Shown here: positions 51,671 through 55,749 of the stretch, in pieces | Layout of the letters: each line of letters starts with the position of its first letter | How positions within the stretch are numbered: position 1 is the first letter of the stretch | Origin: Nostoc calcicola FACHB-3891 | GTDB taxonomy: Bacteria; Cyanobacteriota; Cyanobacteriia; Cyanobacteriales; Nostocaceae | Reading direction: 5' to 3' | NCBI RefSeq assembly: GCF_014697355.1 | Contig: NZ_JACJRQ010000045.1 | Coordinates: 1-55,749 of the forward strand | DNA: 55,749 nt | Position numbers and translations under genes: made by a program | Notes under the pieces: model-generated | What the model saw: only the letters and a program-made list of their open reading frames with translations | Databases searched by the model: none | Told to the model about the DNA's origin: nothing

Positions 51671-53677
51671 TTGTTTATGAACTTAAATTTAGAGGCATCC
51701 TGCAAAACAACTGAATCAAACAACAACTGGTATAAAGCCGATCGTTCATCAATGGGTTTCAGCTATCAAGCCGCAGTGAATGCACTAGGACAAAAAGCAC
51801 TTTCAGGAATTGAATTGTCCTATTTATTCCAAGATACAGTTATTTTAGTAGCTCAAATACTCGACATCAAATACACTCGAATTTGGCAAGTACTTTCAGA
51901 TAGTAATTCTTTACGTAAAGTAGCTAGCATTGGGGAGAAACCGTTAGAAACAGACTCTACTGAGATTAATATCACAACTAATCAGCAAGTACAAAAATTG
52001 TTGGAGAATACTCAGCCAATTATTCAGATCAACACGCCCTATTCTCAGATAAATGATTTAACTATTCCTTCTCCTCCAGATAGCGTTGCTGGTTTGAGTG
52101 TGCTAATTCCTGGTGCGACTAAACCTTTAGGTTTCCTAGAAGTATATGCTACCGAGGCGAGGAATTTTTCTCCAGACGATATTCATTTTTTACAATCTGT
52201 AACCCATATCTTAGCAACAGCCATTGAACGCAAGCGCTCAGAAGCGTTAATGTACACTCAAAGCCAAATTTTAGAACAGGTTACATTTGGAGTTAACCTA
52301 TATGAAATCTTTAATAACCTTTGTATTTTGCTAGAGCAACAATTACCAGGGGCGTATTGCTCAATTTTACTTGTAGATCGAGAAAATCAAAAACTGCGAG
52401 CAGGAGCAGCACCAACTTTGCCGCAAGAATATGCGAAGGGTGTTGATGGTTTGATGATTGGTGAATGTTGTGGTTCTTGTGGTACTGCTGCTTATAGAGG
52501 AAATTCAGTATTTGTTACTGATATTGCCACTGATATTTTATGGGCTGATTTTCGAGATTTTGCTTTGAGTTACAATATTAGAGCTTGTTGGTCATCACCT
52601 TTTACTTCACAAATCGGTGAAGTTTTAGGAACATTTGCCATATCTCATAAATTTCCCTGTCATCCGACTCCACATCATCTAGAAATTCTCAAAACAGCCA
52701 CTCATATTGCCAGTATTGCTACAGAAACCGTTAGATCCGCAGAAGCTTTGCAAAAGGCTAACAACGAGTTAGAACGAAAAGTTGCAGAACGAACAGGTGA
52801 ATTAAGAAAGGCTTTGGTTGACTTACAAGAGACACAAGCTCAACTGGTTCACAGTGAAAAAATGTCGAGTTTAGGACAAATGGTAGCAGGGGTTGCCCAT
52901 GAAATTAACAATCCCATTAGTTTTATTGCTGGTAATCTCGAATATGCAAATCAGTATATCAATGATTTACTAGATTTAATTGCAGTTTATCAAGAGCAAT
53001 ATCCCCAGTTAAATCCCAGCGTAGCAGCCAAAATAAAAGCTATCGATCTAGACTACTTGTGTGACGATCTACCTAAATTAATGACATCTATGAGAGTGGG
53101 TAGTGAGCGAATTACAGAAATTGTTCTAGGCTTACGAAACTTCTCACGACTAGATGAAGCCAAAACGAAGCCTGTAGATATTCATGAAGGCATAGATAAT
53201 ACATTAATGATTCTGAATCATCAGTTGACACTACCCAATAAATTATCTCCGATCCAAATAGTTAAGGAGTATGGTCAACTACCCAAGGTTAATTGTTATG
53301 TTAACCAATTAAATCAGGTTTTTATGAATATTCTCAATAACGCAATTTATGCCTTCAAGGAGAATAATCTGCAACATTGGCAAGCGGAAAATCAGATGCC
53401 AATTATTCAAATTAAGACTTCACTTACCAATGAAAAAACGGTTTTGATTAGTATCAAAGATAATGCTTCTGGGATAAATTCAGAGGTTCAGGAACACATC
53501 TTCGATCCTTTCTTCACTACTAAACCTGTTGGTCAAGGAACTGGTTTAGGGCTATCAATCAGTTATCAGATTGTTGTCGAAAAGCATCGGGGCAAACTCA
53601 GTTGTATTTCTGCATTAGGTAAGGGAACTGAATTTCAAATTGAAATTCCTATTCAGGTTCTAAATAGTCAGCAATAA
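51671..53677 (+). CDS. GAF-domain sensor histidine kinase
   Basis: 668 residues, soluble. Two GAF domains (about 45-185 and 205-360; the second has Cys-rich GECCGSCGTAAYRGN). A coiled linker (LERKVAERTGELRKALVDLQETQ, cited in part) leads to HisKA (MSSLGQMVAGVAHEINNPISF, the His in HEINNP), then a HATPase with N-box (NILNNAIYAF), G1 (DNASGIN, a variant of DNGxGI), F-box (FDPFFTTKP) and G2 (GQGTGLGL). The GAF cysteines could bind a chromophore or NO, but no bilin-binding CxH is evident. No response regulator is adjacent. Confidence 0.9.
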   Translation: MFMNLNLEASCKTTESNNNWYKADRSSMGFSYQAAVNALGQKALSGIELSYLFQDTVILVAQILDIKYTRIWQVLSDSNSLRKVASIGEKPLETDSTEINITTNQQVQKLLENTQPIIQINTPYSQINDLTIPSPPDSVAGLSVLIPGATKPLGFLEVYATEARNFSPDDIHFLQSVTHILATAIERKRSEALMYTQSQILEQVTFGVNLYEIFNNLCILLEQQLPGAYCSILLVDRENQKLRAGAAPTLPQEYAKGVDGLMIGECCGSCGTAAYRGNSVFVTDIATDILWADFRDFALSYNIRACWSSPFTSQIGEVLGTFAISHKFPCHPTPHHLEILKTATHIASIATETVRSAEALQKANNELERKVAERTGELRKALVDLQETQAQLVHSEKMSSLGQMVAGVAHEINNPISFIAGNLEYANQYINDLLDLIAVYQEQYPQLNPSVAAKIKAIDLDYLCDDLPKLMTSMRVGSERITEIVLGLRNFSRLDEAKTKPVDIHEGIDNTLMILNHQLTLPNKLSPIQIVKEYGQLPKVNCYVNQLNQVFMNILNNAIYAFKENNLQHWQAENQMPIIQIKTSLTNEKTVLISIKDNASGINSEVQEHIFDPFFTTKPVGQGTGLGLSISYQIVVEKHRGKLSCISALGKGTEFQIEIPIQVLNSQQ

Positions 53678-53732
53678 GTTCGATATTTGATTCTACAGGA
53701 ATGTTATTTGATTTTTGAAAATTGAAAGGCTT

Positions 53733-53765
53733 AGATTCCTGACTTATTCAATAAGTCAGGAATCT
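53733..53765. terminator. hairpin after the GAF kinase gene
   Basis: AGATTCCTGACTTATT and its perfect 16-bp complement around one base. The architecture is that of the hairpin at 148-180, with compensatory changes in both arms. It lies 56 bp past the kinase stop and is followed by TTGTTGTTG, so it may terminate transcription. Confidence 0.65.
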
Positions 53766-53834
53766 TGTTGTTGAGAAATGATTTACGCTTGCTATAACTT
53801 GCGTATTAGGAAAACAGTCTCTAGTCCCCACTTA

Positions 53835-54875
53835 ATGGTTATGACTATCAAACGTCGGCAATTTCTCACAACTGGACTCGCTACCTTAGCCACCCAAATA
53901 CCACCGTTTACCGCTCAAGGTAAGCCATCCTCAAACACCGTCGTCAAGCCACCACGTTTACAAGTGGGTGATACCGTAGGATTAATCGCCCCTGCGGGTA
54001 TCGTTGACGCCCAAGACATCGAAGCAGCCCAGAAATCTATTTTACAATTGGGGTTAAAAGTCAAGCTAGGGAAGCATATTTTAGATCGTTACGGTTATTT
54101 AGCGGGTAGAGATAGCGATCGCGCCGATGATGTAAACTCGATGTTTAGCGATCGCTCCATTAAAGCAATAATTGCCATGCGTGGTGGTTGGGGCTGTAAT
54201 CGCATTTTACCCCTACTAAACTATTCACTGATTCGCTCCCACCCCAAAATCCTCATCGGGTACAGCGATATTACTACTTTATTATTGGCAATTAATGCCC
54301 GTAGTCGAGTGATTACTTTTCACGGGCCAGTTGCCACGTCTACCTGGAATCAGTTTACAGTGGATTACTTCAAGCGCATCCTATTTAATGGTGAAGCCGT
54401 CGCCATGCAAAATTCCAACAATAACGAAGTGCGTGTGGAAATCATAGCACCGGGAAAAGCTAGGGGTAAACTTATCGGTGGAAACTTATCAGTATTGTCA
54501 GCGATGGTAGGTTCACCTTATCTACCTTCTTGGAATAAAAGTATCTTATTTGTGGAAGAAATTGGTGAGGATGTTTACCGTGTAGATAGGATGTTAACCC
54601 AGTTAAAAACTGCTGGGATACTGAACCAAATTGCTGGCTTTATCTTTGGACAATGTACTAATTGTAAACCTGGGGATGAACCATCATTTACTTTAATTCA
54701 AGTATTGCAAGACCACATACTTCCTTTAGGAATTCCTGCTTGGTACGGTTCAATGATTGGTCATATTAAAGATAAATTTACCTTGCCAATTGGTGTAGAA
54801 GTAGAAATAGATGCCAATGTTGGAAGAATACGCATGTTAGAATCGGCTGTCAATACAAATAGCGAATTGTTTTGA
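53835..54875 (+). CDS. LD-carboxypeptidase (S66 family), exported
   Basis: 346 residues from ATG 53835; the longer frame from 53778 would add unlike residues. The Tat-type signal is in KRRQFLTTGLATLATQ. S66 features: VGLIAPAG, AMRGGWGCNRILPLL, then the nucleophile Ser in LIGYSDITTLLL, FHGPVATS, and the Glu/His pair in LFVEEIGEDVYRVDRML and MIGHIKDKFTLPIG. The enzyme trims the D-Ala from murein tetrapeptides or cleaves related peptides. Export fits cell-wall recycling or microcin-resistance types. Single gene. Confidence 0.9.
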   Translation: MVMTIKRRQFLTTGLATLATQIPPFTAQGKPSSNTVVKPPRLQVGDTVGLIAPAGIVDAQDIEAAQKSILQLGLKVKLGKHILDRYGYLAGRDSDRADDVNSMFSDRSIKAIIAMRGGWGCNRILPLLNYSLIRSHPKILIGYSDITTLLLAINARSRVITFHGPVATSTWNQFTVDYFKRILFNGEAVAMQNSNNNEVRVEIIAPGKARGKLIGGNLSVLSAMVGSPYLPSWNKSILFVEEIGEDVYRVDRMLTQLKTAGILNQIAGFIFGQCTNCKPGDEPSFTLIQVLQDHILPLGIPAWYGSMIGHIKDKFTLPIGVEVEIDANVGRIRMLESAVNTNSELF

Positions 54876-55202
54876 CATTAGGGGCGATCGCTCTTTGAAT
54901 CATGAGAGAATATATTGAAGAAGAATTCAGAAGTCAGAATTCAGGAGTCAGAATTAAGACGCTCTCTACGAGACGCTAAAAGCGAACGCGGACTAGCTTT
55001 CCGCGTCGCTATCAGTCGGGGATTCAGACCCGCGACTGATTGAAGACCACCAGATCTACAATTTGCTGGGGGTGCGAAAACGCCGGTTATTGAGACGCTC
55101 CTGCGTCGCTAACGCTGCGCTATCCGCCAGTCGTACAAAAAACATTGCTGAATTCTGACTCCTGACTACTGAATTCTGTTCGGTAAAAATTCAGAGAAGC
55201 TG
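54876..55202. other. repeat-filled intergenic region before hicBA
   Basis: 327 bp without a gene. GAATTCAGGAGTCAG units at about 54926-54955, the ACGCTCTCTACGAGACGCT block (54960 onwards, related to 24732), a hairpin ATCAGTCGGG/CCCGCGACTGAT (55010-55042) and a closing TTCTGACTCCTGACT set that complements the opening units (55151-55180). It looks like a composite of nested repeats. Confidence 0.6.
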
Positions 55203-55421
55203 ATGATGAAGCGAGAATTTAATGTAATTATTGAACGAGATGCAGATGGCTACTTTGTTGCTTCCGTTCCAAATCTTCCTGGGTGTCATACGCAAGCCAA
55301 AACTTTAGATGATTTGATCGAACGGATTCGAGAAGCGATTGAACTTTGTTTAGAATTTGAGAAAGAACAGCAGGATTCACTGGACTTTGTTGGTATTCAG
55401 CGAGTTGCAGTTGAGATATGA
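55203..55421 (+). CDS. hicB: HicB-family antitoxin
   Basis: 72 residues: FNVIIERDADGYFVASVPNLPGCHTQAKTLDDL in part, a classic HicB RNase-H-like fold, then ERIREAIELCLEFEK. It is the short form without a C-terminal DNA-binding domain. It overlaps hicA by 4 nt (ATGA). HicB neutralises HicA; the antitoxin-first order is one of the two known arrangements. Confidence 0.88.
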   Translation: MMKREFNVIIERDADGYFVASVPNLPGCHTQAKTLDDLIERIREAIELCLEFEKEQQDSLDFVGIQRVAVEI

Positions 55422-55663
55422 GCCAATTCCCAGCTGTCACCGGACACGAAGTTATTGCAGCTCTTAGCAAAGTCGGGTTTGAAGTTGCGAGGGTACGTGG
55501 AAGCCACCATATTATGATACATACTGATGGGCGTAGGACAGTAGTTCCTGTACATTCAGGTGAAACAATTGGTCGTGGTTTACTAGCACAAATACTACGC
55601 GATTGCCAAATAAGTCGTGAAGATTTTAGAGAATTGGTAAGGATTCAGGTCAAGAGGTATTGA
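55418..55663 (+). CDS. hicA: HicA-family toxin
   Basis: 81 residues: AVTGHEVIAALSKVGFEVARVRGSHHIMIH has the catalytic His of HicA in GSHH. RRTVVPVHSGETIGRGLLAQILRD follows, the dsRBD-like fold, and a final helix EDFRELV. It cleaves mRNA when HicB is removed. Both genes look intact. Confidence 0.9.
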   Translation: MSQFPAVTGHEVIAALSKVGFEVARVRGSHHIMIHTDGRRTVVPVHSGETIGRGLLAQILRDCQISREDFRELVRIQVKRY

Positions 55664-55696
55664 CAAATGTGACATCTGAGGCGGAATATCACAATT

Positions 55697-55749
55697 ATGG
55701 GAAAAGACCTGCTTCTGAAATTAGAGCGTGAAACCCTTCTCCAGTTAGC
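55697..55749 (+). CDS. 5' end of an unrecognised gene (partial)
   Basis: ATG 55697 opens a frame (MGKDLLLKLERETLLQL) that leaves the window after 17 codons. Too short to identify; it starts 33 bp after hicA. It could belong to a mobile element. Confidence 0.3.
   Translation, partial: MGKDLLLKLERETLLQL

Overview
The window comes from a filamentous, very probably heterocyst-forming cyanobacterium of the Nostoc/Calothrix type. The evidence is abundant HIP1 octamers (GCGATCGC), typical cyanobacterial dispersed hairpins and heptameric tandem repeats, DUF928, DUF1822 and DUF2231 families, xisH/xisI, and a second-type cox operon of the kind used in heterocysts.

The centrepiece is the cox operon at 16.7-23.3 kb: two DUF2231 membrane proteins, a CoxB that has lost its CuA ligands, CoxA, then CoxC. 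coxA is split in two by a 1,965-bp element (19906-21870). The element carries one antisense tyrosine recombinase of XisA/XisC character and is bounded by the 8-bp direct repeat CACCATAT. The repeat lies exactly on the codons for the two adjacent CuB-ligand histidines. Removing the element joins the halves in frame into a complete CoxA of about 553 residues. This is a strong candidate for a developmentally excised element of the nifD/hupL kind, here acting on a terminal oxidase gene.

Region by region: 0.2-1.4 kb holds two small envelope proteins. From 12.3 down to 1.6 kb, all on the minus strand, runs a cluster of a sigma-like factor, DUF1822, CHAT-CHASE2, DUF928, TPR, CHAT and an orthocaspase. 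It looks like an envelope-to-cytoplasm signalling and protease system. Two of its genes are broken in simple ways: CHAT-CHASE2 by a 10-bp tandem duplication, and TPR-CHAT by one in-frame TGA. At 12.6-15.9 kb are DUF2237, a hybrid histidine kinase and a stand-alone CheB. After the cox operon (23.6-29.7 kb) come two PEP-CTERM proteins (one ModA-like), a molybdopterin-oxidoreductase-like protein, an FTR1 permease, a SLOG-like protein and a PLP enzyme. At 30.1-36.4 kb are a HEAT protein, a DUF4157-OmpA protein, a TPR protein, a GC-rich O6-alkylguanine alkyltransferase and a PD-(D/E)XK protein. At 36.4-38.8 kb is a divergent SucD/SucC pair without the catalytic histidine. The rest (39-55.7 kb) holds a WD-free coiled membrane protein, GNAT, PNPOx-like and DUF937 proteins, a 16 x 21-bp minisatellite, a UPF0175/PIN toxin-antitoxin pair, a DUF697 GTPase, xisH/xisI, a polysaccharide deacetylase, a receiver protein, a dynamin-like GTPase, a GAF histidine kinase, an LD-carboxypeptidase and hicBA.

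Intergenic DNA is rich in small inverted-repeat elements. One 121-bp element has inserted at a TA inside a signal-peptide coding region and is translated in frame. Other low-complexity repeat DNA is also read as protein inside a kinase and in the gene at 39.4 kb. No rRNA, tRNA or CRISPR array was seen.
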